Of a stretch of DNA of 64,000 nucleotides, positions 24,660 through 31,882 are shown in pieces. Source of the stretch: Salipiger pentaromativorans (GTDB lineage: Bacteria > Pseudomonadota > Alphaproteobacteria > Rhodobacterales > Rhodobacteraceae); contig NZ_JAMDHK010000011.1 of NCBI RefSeq assembly GCF_024721115.1, positions 1,055 through 65,054 on the forward strand, given 5' to 3'. The position numbers and the translations under genes were made by a program. The notes beneath the pieces are model-generated. The model was given only the letters and a program-made list of their open reading frames with translations, was not told where the DNA came from and searched no databases. The first letter of the stretch is position 1; the number at the start of each line of letters is the position of its first letter.

Positions 24660-25822
24660 CGCGCCGCGTGCCGTCCGGCCCAGAGCCCGGTGGCGAGGCA
24701 GGCGGTGAGCAGATAGCCGCCCGTGGGCGCCTCCCAGTCGATCATCTCGCCCGCGCAGAAGGTGCCGGGACGGGCGCGCAGCATAAGCCCCTCGTCCAGC
24801 GCCGCGAAGGGCACGCCGCCGGCGGTCGAGATCGCCTCGTCCAGCGGGCGCAGGCCGGTATGGGGCACCCGCAGGGCCTTGATCCGCCGTGCCAGCGCCG
24901 CCGGGTCGCCGGGCAGAGGGCGGCCGCATTCCATCAGCAGCGCCCGCGCGGCGGATGACAGTCCGAGCTGCTTGCGCAGATGGTTGGAAAGGCTCTGCTT
25001 GCTGCGTGGCCGGGCGAGGCGGGCCTGCACCTCCTCAAGCGGCAGATCCGGTGCCAGATCGACCTCGAGCGCCGCCCCCTCGCGCAGCGCCGGCGAAAGC
25101 GGGTAGAGCCCGCCGCCCTCGAGCCCGCGCGCCGTGATCACCGCTTCGCCGCGCGAGTGCAACGGGCCGGCCCGGAAGGCCACGGTTTTCAGCGGGGCGC
25201 CGAAATGCGGGGCCATATGCGCGGACCACCCGACGGTGAGCCCGGCATTGGCGGGCAGGAACGGCGCAAGGGCGATCCCCGCCGCCGCAAGGGGTTCTGC
25301 CCAGGCCCCGTCCGAGCCGAGCCGCGCCCAGCTCGCGCCGCCCAGGGCCAGCACCGTGGCGCGTGGGGTGAGGCGGCGCGGGCCCTCGGGGGTGTCGAAG
25401 AGACAGGCGGCCCCCTCCCAGCCGGTCCAGCGCCAGCGCAGCCGCCGGTCGAGGCCCATCGCCTCGAGCCGCGCGAGCCAGGCGCGCAGCAGCGGCGAGG
25501 CCTTCATCGCGGTGGGGAAGACCCGTCCGGTGGAGCCGGCGAATGTCGTCTGCCCCAAGCCCTCGGCCCAGTCGCGCACCGCCTCGGGTGTGAAACCCGA
25601 CAGCATCGGGCGCAGCGCCGCTTCGGCGCCGCCATAGGCCGCGAGGAACGGGCCGAAGGGTTGGGCGCGGGTCAGGTTCAGCCCCGATTTCCCGGCCATC
25701 AGGAACTTGCGCCCGACCGAGGGCTTGGCCTCGGCCAGACAGACCGAATGGCCGGCAGATAGCAGCGCATCCGCCGCCATCAGCCCCGCCGGGCCGCCGC
25801 CGATGACCAGCGCATCGCTCAT
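24632..25822 (-). CDS. TIGR03862 family flavoprotein (HI0933/BaiN-like oxidoreductase)
   Basis: The 396-residue protein has the FAD-binding GxGxxG-type start DALVIGGGPAGLMAADALL, GRKFLMAGKSGLNLT, and the C-terminal FAD site MIDWEAPTGGYLLTACLATG. It belongs to the HI0933 flavoprotein group; physiological substrates are unknown. Its ATG overlaps the mscS stop by 4 bp (ATGA), so the pair is translationally coupled. Its 3' end overlaps the convergent OmpA-family gene by 28 bp. Confidence 0.88.
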   Translation of the reverse strand: MSDALVIGGGPAGLMAADALLSAGHSVCLAEAKPSVGRKFLMAGKSGLNLTRAQPFGPFLAAYGGAEAALRPMLSGFTPEAVRDWAEGLGQTTFAGSTGRVFPTAMKASPLLRAWLARLEAMGLDRRLRWRWTGWEGAACLFDTPEGPRRLTPRATVLALGGASWARLGSDGAWAEPLAAAGIALAPFLPANAGLTVGWSAHMAPHFGAPLKTVAFRAGPLHSRGEAVITARGLEGGGLYPLSPALREGAALEVDLAPDLPLEEVQARLARPRSKQSLSNHLRKQLGLSSAARALLMECGRPLPGDPAALARRIKALRVPHTGLRPLDEAISTAGGVPFAALDEGLMLRARPGTFCAGEMIDWEAPTGGYLLTACLATGLWAGRHAARYLDGAATA

Positions 25823-27144
25823 GCCGCGGGGGGCGGCGCCATATGGATGACGCGCTGGGGGAAGGGAATCTCGATCCCGTGTTCCCTGAGCGTGTTCCAG
25901 ATGATGAAACGCACCTCTGAGCGGATCTTGTTCCGGCCGTCGTCGATGCCGTTGATCCAGAATTCGACTTCGAAGTCGATGCCGCTGTCGCCGAACCCCG
26001 CCAGTTCGACATCCGGGTCCTCGGGCTCGCTCAGCACGGCGGGATGCTTGGCGATGGCGGCGCTGATGAGATCGGGAATGAGATTGATGTCGGTATCGTA
26101 GCTTACGTTGAATTCGACCGAATAGCGGTTGGCCGAGCCCTGATCGGAATAGTTGATCACCCGGGTGGTGATGAAATCCTCGTTCGGCACCACGATCCAG
26201 CGCCCGTCGAAGGTTTCCAGAAACATCGCCCGGGCGGTCGTCTTGACGATGGTGCCGGCCTCGCCGCTGTCCAGCTCGACATAGTCGCCGATGGTCGCCT
26301 GGCCTTCGAGCAGCAGAATCACCCCCGATATATAATTCGACGCGATCTTCTGCAGGCCAAAGCCCAGCCCGACGCCGATGGCGCCGCCCAGCACCGCCAG
26401 CGAGCCGAGCGGAATGCCCATGATGTTCATCAGCAGCAGGAACGCGAGGCCGAAGATGGTGATCTCGGCGGCCTTGGCGGCAAGCTGCCGCGCGGCGGGG
26501 CGCATCTCTTCCTGCTTTTCGATATAGGCGCCGGTCTGGTCGTTCGACCAGCGGCCGAGCCAGAACAGGATCGCCCCGGCGATGACGCCCCGGATCAGCG
26601 ACATCACCGAGAACTCGATATTGCCGAGGCTCACGGTGGTGTCGTTGAGTTGCACGATGATGTCGTCCAGCAGCCCGACGATATAGAGCGCCAGAATGGG
26701 CAGCAGAATGAATCGTCCCAGCACCTTCAGCAGCGGATCGGTGACGATCTCGCGCACCAGCGCGCGGGCGGCGAGGAAAAGGAACACGCGCTTGCCGAAG
26801 GCGATCACCGCGCCCGAGCCGAAGAGCGACCGGATCACCTGCTCTCCGGCGGCGGTGACGGCCCAGGCGAGCAGCGGCAGCATCAGCGGCACGAAGATCA
26901 GGAAGAAGCGGCGGATCGTCGCGAGGATCGAACGCGCCTCCTGCGGCGGGGTCAGCAGCCGGGCGATGCGCGGGCGCAGCGCCTTCGTGACCAGCCAGGA
27001 GAGGAGGAAGGCCACCAGCAGCAGGCCGAACTGCGACCAGGCGGCGGGCGAGAGCATCCAGGCCTGTGCGATCTCCCAGCCCCGGAGCGCATATCCTGCG
27101 GCGTCCTGCACAATTTGCGGCTGGGCCGAAAGGTCCCATTCCAT
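25819..27144 (-). CDS. mechanosensitive ion channel family protein (MscS-like)
   Basis: The 441-residue protein has five or six predicted membrane helices in the first 270 residues. The MscS pore helix follows (LGSLAVLGGAIGVGLGFGLQKIASNYISG), then the beta domain (LLEGQATIGDYVELDSGEAGTIVKT...VVPNEDFITTRVINYS). It releases solutes on hypo-osmotic shock. ATG 27144 has AAGGGGA upstream and is preferred over a longer frame that would run into the divergent HNH gene. It is followed, with a 4-bp overlap, by the flavoprotein gene. Confidence 0.93.
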   Translation of the reverse strand: MEWDLSAQPQIVQDAAGYALRGWEIAQAWMLSPAAWSQFGLLLVAFLLSWLVTKALRPRIARLLTPPQEARSILATIRRFFLIFVPLMLPLLAWAVTAAGEQVIRSLFGSGAVIAFGKRVFLFLAARALVREIVTDPLLKVLGRFILLPILALYIVGLLDDIIVQLNDTTVSLGNIEFSVMSLIRGVIAGAILFWLGRWSNDQTGAYIEKQEEMRPAARQLAAKAAEITIFGLAFLLLMNIMGIPLGSLAVLGGAIGVGLGFGLQKIASNYISGVILLLEGQATIGDYVELDSGEAGTIVKTTARAMFLETFDGRWIVVPNEDFITTRVINYSDQGSANRYSVEFNVSYDTDINLIPDLISAAIAKHPAVLSEPEDPDVELAGFGDSGIDFEVEFWINGIDDGRNKIRSEVRFIIWNTLREHGIEIPFPQRVIHMAPPPAA

Positions 27145-27218
27145 GCCTGTCCCCTTGATCCTGCCGAGATTGGCGCCAGTCTCTTGCCTTGCCGAGACCG
27201 TCCGCACAAGAGGTGCCG

Positions 27219-27512
27219 TTGCCCGATCCCGTCTGCCCGCTCTGCCGGCGGCCCATTCCGCCGGATGCAAAGCAAAGCCTGCACCATCTTGTTCCGAAGC
27301 TGAAAGGGGGAAAAGGCGGGCCGGTGGCGCTGTTGCATCAGATCTGCCACAACGAGATCCACGCCACGTTCACCGAATCCGAATTGGCCCGAGAATACAA
27401 CAGCATCGAGGCGTTGCGGGCGCATCCGCGGTTGCGGCGTTTCCTGGATTGGGTGAGCAAACGTCCGCCGGGGTTCCATGCGCGCAGTGCCGGGGGCCGG
27501 CGCAAGCGGTAG
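27219..27512 (+). CDS. small HNH endonuclease family protein
   Basis: The 97-residue protein has CPLCRRPI, then HHLVPKLKGGKGG and LLHQICHNEIHATF, a compact HNH/zinc fold (Cys pair plus HH...N...H). TTG 27219 is chosen because AAGAGG lies 5 bases upstream and the family start LPDPVCPLC follows; the frame is open to 27189. Small HNH proteins of this type are widespread and stand alone; a defence role cannot be claimed. It reads divergently from mscS, 74 bp apart. Confidence 0.75.
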   Translation: MPDPVCPLCRRPIPPDAKQSLHHLVPKLKGGKGGPVALLHQICHNEIHATFTESELAREYNSIEALRAHPRLRRFLDWVSKRPPGFHARSAGGRRKR

Positions 27513-27644
27513 CGGCGCCCTGACCTGTGCGCCGAAGGGGGTCGGGCGGCACGGCCTGCAAGCCGTCCCGCCCGGGGGCGCTGCCGTTCTGCTGTGCCCT
27601 ACCCGGGAGCAGGGGCTGGCCTGGCAGACGACGGCGCCGCTGTG

Positions 27645-27666
27645 GCGGGGCCGCTCCGGGCCCCGC
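27645..27666. terminator. GC-rich hairpin between HNH gene and formate/nitrite transporter
   Basis: The perfect 8-bp stem GCGGGGCC / GGCCCCGC has a 6-base loop and lies 10 bp past the end of the minus-strand transporter gene. There is no T-run. It sits in the 163-bp convergent gap and may terminate either gene. Confidence 0.4.
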
Positions 27667-27675
27667 GCCGTTGGG

Positions 27676-28521
27676 TTATTCGGCGGGAACGCCGGTCAGA
27701 TCGTCATTGCGCTGGGCGTTGCGCTTGGGGCTTTCGCGGAAATGCGTGGCGTAGATCATGCCGCCCACGAAGGTCAGGCCGCCGACGAGATTGCCCAGAA
27801 CCACCGGGATCTCGTTGTAGATGAAATAATCCGCCCAGGTGAACTGGCCGCCGAGGATGATGCCCGAGGGGAACAGGAACATGTTCACGATCGAGTGCTC
27901 GAAGCCGAGATAGAAGAAGACGAGGATCGGCATCCACATCGCCATGATCTTGCCCGAGACCGAGTTCGACATCATCGCGGCCACAACGCCGGTCGAGACC
28001 ATCCAGTTGCACATCACCGCGCGCACGAAGACGGTCAGCAGGCCCGCGCCGCCGGCGGCGGCATAGCCCAGCGTCCGTGCCTCGCCGATATGGCCGATCT
28101 TCTCGCCGACGGCGTTCGGCTCGGTCGAAAAGCCCATGGTGAAGATGATTGCCATAAAGATCGCGACGGTCATCGCCCCGGCGAAATTGCCGCAGAACAC
28201 CAGACCCCAGTTGCGCAGCACGCCGCCCCAGGTGCAGCCCGGGCGCTTGGCGATCACCGCCAGCGGAGCCAGGGTGAACACGCCGGTCAGCAGGTCGAAG
28301 CCCAGCAGGTAGAGGATGCAGAAGCCGACCGGAAACAGCAGCGAGGCGACGAGGAAATTGCCGGTGTTGACCGCGATGGTCACGGCAAAGGCCGCGGCGA
28401 GCGCCAGGATGGCGCCGGCCATATAGGCGCGGATCAGCGTGTCCTTGGTGGCCATGAAGATCTTGGATTCGCCGGCGTCGACCATCTTGGCCGCGAATTC
28501 CTTGGGCATGACATACGACAT
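27676..28521 (-). CDS. formate/nitrite transporter family protein (NirC/FocA-like)
   Basis: The 281-residue protein has six membrane helices and FNT signatures (GNFAGAMTVAIFMA; VRAVMCNWMVSTGVV; SIVNMFLFPSGI). These pentameric channels conduct formate, nitrite or hydrosulfide. The NsrR-like regulator about 630 bp upstream on the same strand suggests nitrite and nitrosative stress, hence NirC-like function, but no nitrite reductase gene adjoins it. The 5' end MSYVMPKEFAAKM has a GGA-rich ribosome site (CGAAAGGAC) upstream. Confidence 0.88.
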   Translation of the reverse strand: MSYVMPKEFAAKMVDAGESKIFMATKDTLIRAYMAGAILALAAAFAVTIAVNTGNFLVASLLFPVGFCILYLLGFDLLTGVFTLAPLAVIAKRPGCTWGGVLRNWGLVFCGNFAGAMTVAIFMAIIFTMGFSTEPNAVGEKIGHIGEARTLGYAAAGGAGLLTVFVRAVMCNWMVSTGVVAAMMSNSVSGKIMAMWMPILVFFYLGFEHSIVNMFLFPSGIILGGQFTWADYFIYNEIPVVLGNLVGGLTFVGGMIYATHFRESPKRNAQRNDDLTGVPAE

Positions 28522-29147
28522 GTCTAGGTCCTTTCGAGGAGGGGTTGGGCCTGAAGATCAGGCGTCGGAGGGGAGGATCGTGAGGGGGTGCCGTCAATCG
28601 GGACGGGCGGTGAATGCGGCGGAGGGGCTTTGCCGATGCGTCGCAATTCGGTTGGAGACGGGCGCTGTCCGTCCGGATGCCGGCGCGCTGACGGCTGTGA
28701 GGAAACGGGGCATGGCTTCTCCGGGTCGGTCTGCGGAACCGGAAGCCCGGGCCGCGGCGGTTTCGGTCAGGGAGAGCAGGCCAATGGCGCATGGTGCTCC
28801 CGCGGTCTGAAAGTCTCAGAACGTCGAACAGCGCCGTTGCTGCGTGCCCGTTCGGGCGGATGTGACTGAAATCGCCGCGCCGTTGCGGCTGAAAGAGGCG
28901 GCCACGCCTCTATTAATCATTCGGATAATGGGAATGTTTTAATCCGGCAAGCTCAAACATGCCATTTCGTGCCGGGCGAGGCTTTGATGCGCAGGATCGC
29001 TGCGAGGTTGTGCAGCCTGTAGGCAGTTTTCGGGCGCGCTTCCTACCTTTTGGGCGGTTTGCATTCCGGTTTCGCCTTCGTCCCGGTGGGCAATCCGATG
29101 CGCGCCATCCCCTGTCGGCGCGGGCGGGGGCGCCGATTCGGAAGGGG
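28522..29147. other. 626-bp gap between nsrR-like gene and nirC-like gene
   Basis: I see no convincing gene here. The part near 28912-28940 is AT-rich and holds the inverted repeat CATTC-N9-GAATG (28918-28936), a possible operator or promoter region for the transporter. A 7-bp hairpin AGAGGCG/CGCCTCT (28894-28911), followed on the minus strand by TTTC, could stop transcripts leaving nsrR. The remainder (28560-28880) is GC-rich with only short frames. Confidence 0.45.
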
Positions 29148-29600
29148 TTACGAACCCGGCGACAGCGCGGCGGCGTCGGAGGCCGCGCTTTGCAGGATGT
29201 TGAGCGTGCGCGGATGCGCAAGGACGGAATCCGCCAGGCTGAACCTGTCAAGATTCTGATAAAAAGCGTCTTTTGCCTCTTTCAGCCCGCCAACAAGGCC
29301 ACAGGCGCCACGCAGGATGCAGGTCGAGCAATCGACCATCTGGGCATCGCCTTCCATATAGCGCGTGACTTCGCCCACCCGAATCTCTGCTGCCGGGCGG
29401 GCAAGCGCGATCCCGCCAGAGCGTCCGCGGGTGCTTTTCAGAAACCCGCCATCGACCAGTTGATGGACCACTTTCATAAGATTGCTCTGCGACAGCCGGT
29501 GCGCCCGGGCAATCTCGGAGATGGGCACGAGCCGGTCCTGATGCGCGCCCAGATAGAGGCACACGCGCAGCGCGTAGTCGGTGAATTTTGACAAGTGCAT
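29148..29600 (-). CDS. nsrR: Rrf2 family regulator, NsrR-like
   Basis: The 150-residue protein has an N-terminal winged helix (MHLSKFTDYALRVCLYLG...LSQSNLMKVVHQLVDGG). Cysteines C91, C94 and C100 in CSTCILRGAC match the cluster-binding pattern of NsrR, the nitric-oxide-sensing repressor. IscR has a different spacing and partner genes. A palindromic site 22 bp before the ATG suggests autoregulation. The downstream FNT channel on the same strand is the likely local target. Confidence 0.88.
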   Translation of the reverse strand: MHLSKFTDYALRVCLYLGAHQDRLVPISEIARAHRLSQSNLMKVVHQLVDGGFLKSTRGRSGGIALARPAAEIRVGEVTRYMEGDAQMVDCSTCILRGACGLVGGLKEAKDAFYQNLDRFSLADSVLAHPRTLNILQSAASDAAALSPGS

Positions 29601-29621
29601 CGGGAAAACTCGGCTGTGAAT

Positions 29622-29644
29622 GATGCAAGTATTGTGAATGTATC
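29622..29644. promoter_or_regulatory. NsrR-like operator upstream of nsrR
   Basis: The 23-bp imperfect palindrome GATGCA-N11-TGTATC has five of its six outer base pairs matched. GATGCA-type half-sites are typical of NsrR boxes. It ends 22 bp before the regulator start codon. Confidence 0.5.
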
Positions 29645-29701
29645 ACTCCGGGTCAACCCGGCCCGAGCATGGAGCGGGCGCCCGCCCGGTCTTGCCGTGG
29701 C

Positions 29702-30961
29702 TCAGTCCAGCGGCGGGCGCGGCGCGAGTGTCGCCAGCCGGTCGACCCAGCTTACATGACGCGGCAGGCAGCGTGTCTGGAGGTCGTAGGTCTCGCGTAC
29801 ATAGGCACGCGCGTTGCGCCCCAGCCTTGCCCGCGTCTCGGGGTCGTCGAGCAAGGCGCAGAGCCGGTCCACCAGCGCCGCTCCGTCGAAGAAATCCACC
29901 ATCCAGCCGGTTTCGCCCTCGGTCATCACCTCGCGCACCGGTTCCGTGCCGCTGGCGATGATCGCGCATTCCGCGCTCATAGCTTCCAGCAGCGACCAGC
30001 TCAGAACGAACGGATAGGTGAGATACACATGCGCCCGGCTCACCTGCATCATCGCGAGGAAGCGCTCATAGGGCACGCGGCCGAGGAAATGCACGCGCTG
30101 CCAGTCGGCCTCGGAAATCTGGTCTTTCACCTCGTCGATGAAGATCTGCTTCCAGGTCTGGCCCTTGGGCGGTTTCGAGCCATAGCTCACCTCGTCGCCG
30201 CCGATCACCGTGATCTGGGCGTTCGGGCGGCGGCGCAGGATCTCGGGCAGGGCGCGCATGAAGATGTGATAGCCGCGATAGGGTTCGAGATTGCGGTTGA
30301 TGAAGGTGATGACCTCGTTATCGCGGGTCAGCGCCCGCCCGTCATCCAGCTCCAGCCGCGCGGCCGGGTCGGGCCGGACCAGATCCGTGTCGATGCCGTC
30401 ATGCGCGACGGTGATGCGGTCGCGCCACTGCGCTGGAAAGGTCGCTGCCTGGAACCGCGTGGGCGACAGGCCCGCGTCCATGATCTCTTCGTGCAGCCGG
30501 TTGTTCAGGTTCTTCATCCGGATGCGCAGCGCGTCGGAGCTGGGGGCGGATTTCTGGAACTCCGGATCGAACGCGACGAAGGTGTCCGTCGTCAGATGAT
30601 AGAGCTCGCAATAAAGCCCCATACGCGCGCGCGGCCAGACATCCTTGAGAAACAGGCTTTCGCCCCAGCCGTGATGGGCGAGAATCACGTCGGGCTCAAA
30701 GCCCTTCTCCTTCAGAGTCAGCGCCGCGCGATAGCAGCTCGTGGCGCGGATGAGCTTGGTTTCGAAATCCGCGAGCAGGGGCTGAATCCCTTGGGTGCTC
30801 GATCCCTGGATCCGATAGGGCAGCACGGTGATGCCGCTCCAGCGCGTGGCCTTCTTGACCTTGGGCGTCAGTGCCACGACCTGATGCCCGTTCTGGACCA
30901 GCGCAGGGGCCAGATGCTTGTATTGGCCGGGGAAATTCTGGTGGATACAGAGGATCTTCAT
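29702..30961 (-). CDS. glycosyltransferase family 4 protein
   Basis: The 419-residue GT-B enzyme has an N-terminal domain starting MKILCIHQNFPGQYKHLAPAL. The C-terminal domain has FINRNLEPYRGYHIFMRALP, ITVIGGDEVSYG, VHFLGRVPYERFLAMM and the E-x7-E-like SLLEAMSAECAIIASGTEPVREV. It probably transfers a sugar to a surface polysaccharide or lipid. Donor and acceptor are unknown and no polysaccharide cluster adjoins it. ATG 30961 fits the family; upstream codons lack similarity. Confidence 0.88.
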   Translation of the reverse strand: MKILCIHQNFPGQYKHLAPALVQNGHQVVALTPKVKKATRWSGITVLPYRIQGSSTQGIQPLLADFETKLIRATSCYRAALTLKEKGFEPDVILAHHGWGESLFLKDVWPRARMGLYCELYHLTTDTFVAFDPEFQKSAPSSDALRIRMKNLNNRLHEEIMDAGLSPTRFQAATFPAQWRDRITVAHDGIDTDLVRPDPAARLELDDGRALTRDNEVITFINRNLEPYRGYHIFMRALPEILRRRPNAQITVIGGDEVSYGSKPPKGQTWKQIFIDEVKDQISEADWQRVHFLGRVPYERFLAMMQVSRAHVYLTYPFVLSWSLLEAMSAECAIIASGTEPVREVMTEGETGWMVDFFDGAALVDRLCALLDDPETRARLGRNARAYVRETYDLQTRCLPRHVSWVDRLATLAPRPPLD

Positions 30962-31093
30962 GACAAACGGGATTTTGTGGAACGACAGGCCGCCTTTCTC
31001 GCATGCCGCGTCCGGCAGGCCAATGCCCGTGGCGGTGGCGGCGGGCAAAGACGTTGCGCGGGTTGCAGAAATGCCCGCCGGTCTTGGCCCGCG

Positions 31094-31510
31094 CTACCCG
31101 TCTCGTCCAGGTTCGTGCGGATCGCTGGAGAAAACGGCGATCTTGTTGCCCTGAGGATCGCGCATGTAGCCGACATAGAAGCTGGCTCCGTATGAGGCCC
31201 GAAAGCCCGGCTGGCCCTCGTCCGACCCGCCTGCGGAAAGGGCGGCGGTATGAAGATCGCGGACCTGCTTTTGGTTGCGCGCCTCGAAGGCGACCATCGA
31301 CCCGTTGCCCGCCGAAGCCGGACGCCCGTCGAAGGGTGGCTTGACGTAAAAGTCAGGCAGTGTGGGAGACTGGCCCGGTTCGACGGGCAGTGCGTAGCTT
31401 AGCCCCTCGGGGCCCTCTTCCAGTTCATAGCCAAGGGCTGGCAGGAAAGCGGAGTAAAACCGTTTCGCGCGGGCGAGGTCATCCGCACCGACTGTGACAT
31501 AGGCAATCAT
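31094..31510 (-). CDS. VOC family (glyoxalase-like) protein
   Basis: The 138-residue protein starts MIAYVTVGADDLARAKRFYS and ends YVGYMRDPQGNKIAVFSSD, a single vicinal-oxygen-chelate fold of two beta-alpha-beta-beta-beta modules. Members include glyoxalase I, resistance dioxygenase-like and metal-binding proteins; the activity here cannot be assigned. A perfect 19-bp palindrome 48 bp upstream suggests specific repression. It lies 132 bp upstream of the glycosyltransferase on the same strand. Confidence 0.85.
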   Translation of the reverse strand: MIAYVTVGADDLARAKRFYSAFLPALGYELEEGPEGLSYALPVEPGQSPTLPDFYVKPPFDGRPASAGNGSMVAFEARNQKQVRDLHTAALSAGGSDEGQPGFRASYGASFYVGYMRDPQGNKIAVFSSDPHEPGRDG

Positions 31511-31557
31511 GCGTCTAGGGCTTTCCGGGCGAGCTGTAAGAGATGGTCTTGATTGCG

Positions 31558-31576
31558 GTCACAATGTCATTGTGAC
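31558..31576. promoter_or_regulatory. palindrome GTCACAAT-GTC-ATTGTGAC
   Basis: A perfect 8+3+8 palindrome lies 48 bp before the VOC gene start, which reads leftward. This is the position of an operator overlapping the promoter. The binding protein is unknown. Confidence 0.6.
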
Positions 31577-31682
31577 AGGGGCAGCGCCAGAGATGGGGAG
31601 CCGGTGTTTTCCGAGAGGTCTCTAGGTCTGGTTTGCCGAGGATGCTCCGCTTTGAGGTCCTTCAGACATGAACGGGGTCAAT

Positions 31683-31722
31683 CAAGGATGTCCACGGTCG
31701 GGGCGGCATCCCACGGGCCGCC
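31683..31722 (+). repeat. CAAGGAT / TCCCACGGG hairpin element, copy 1 (before leuS)
   Basis: CAAGGAT (31683) is followed by the stem GGCGGC/GCCGCC with loop ATCCCACGG. The 11 bases TCCCACGGGCC are identical in the element before fhs (48186-48214), whereas the stem sequence differs but still pairs. Confidence 0.55.
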
Positions 31723-31882
31723 GTTGGGTCTGGCTTTCGTTGCACCTTGTTGAAGGCCAACACCACAGTTTTCCGCGCCTCGACCGCCCCGCGCCAAGCC
31801 ACGGGGCACACTGGCACTGGACGCCCGTGCCCCTTGGCCCTATCACCCCGCCCCGAGACCCGTCCGTTCCGAGGGAAACAAG

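Larger units (their letters stand above)
31511..31882. other. 372-bp region between VOC gene and leuS
   Basis: No gene is supported. From left to right it contains a palindrome (31558-31576), the TCCCACGGG-loop hairpin (31683-31722), and a longer-range hairpin near 31795-31845 (GGGGCAC ... GTGCCCC) shortly before the leuS ribosome site GAGGGAAAC. The leuS leader may therefore be structured. No T-box features were recognised. Confidence 0.5.

Noticed and set aside
27219-27512. HNH gene as part of a restriction or toxin system
   Set aside because: No methyltransferase, antitoxin or other defence gene adjoins it. This small HNH family commonly stands alone.
31511-31882. T-box or other known riboswitch before leuS
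   Set aside because: No T-box sequence, specifier loop or antiterminator was recognised. Only generic hairpins are seen, and T-boxes are rare in this group.
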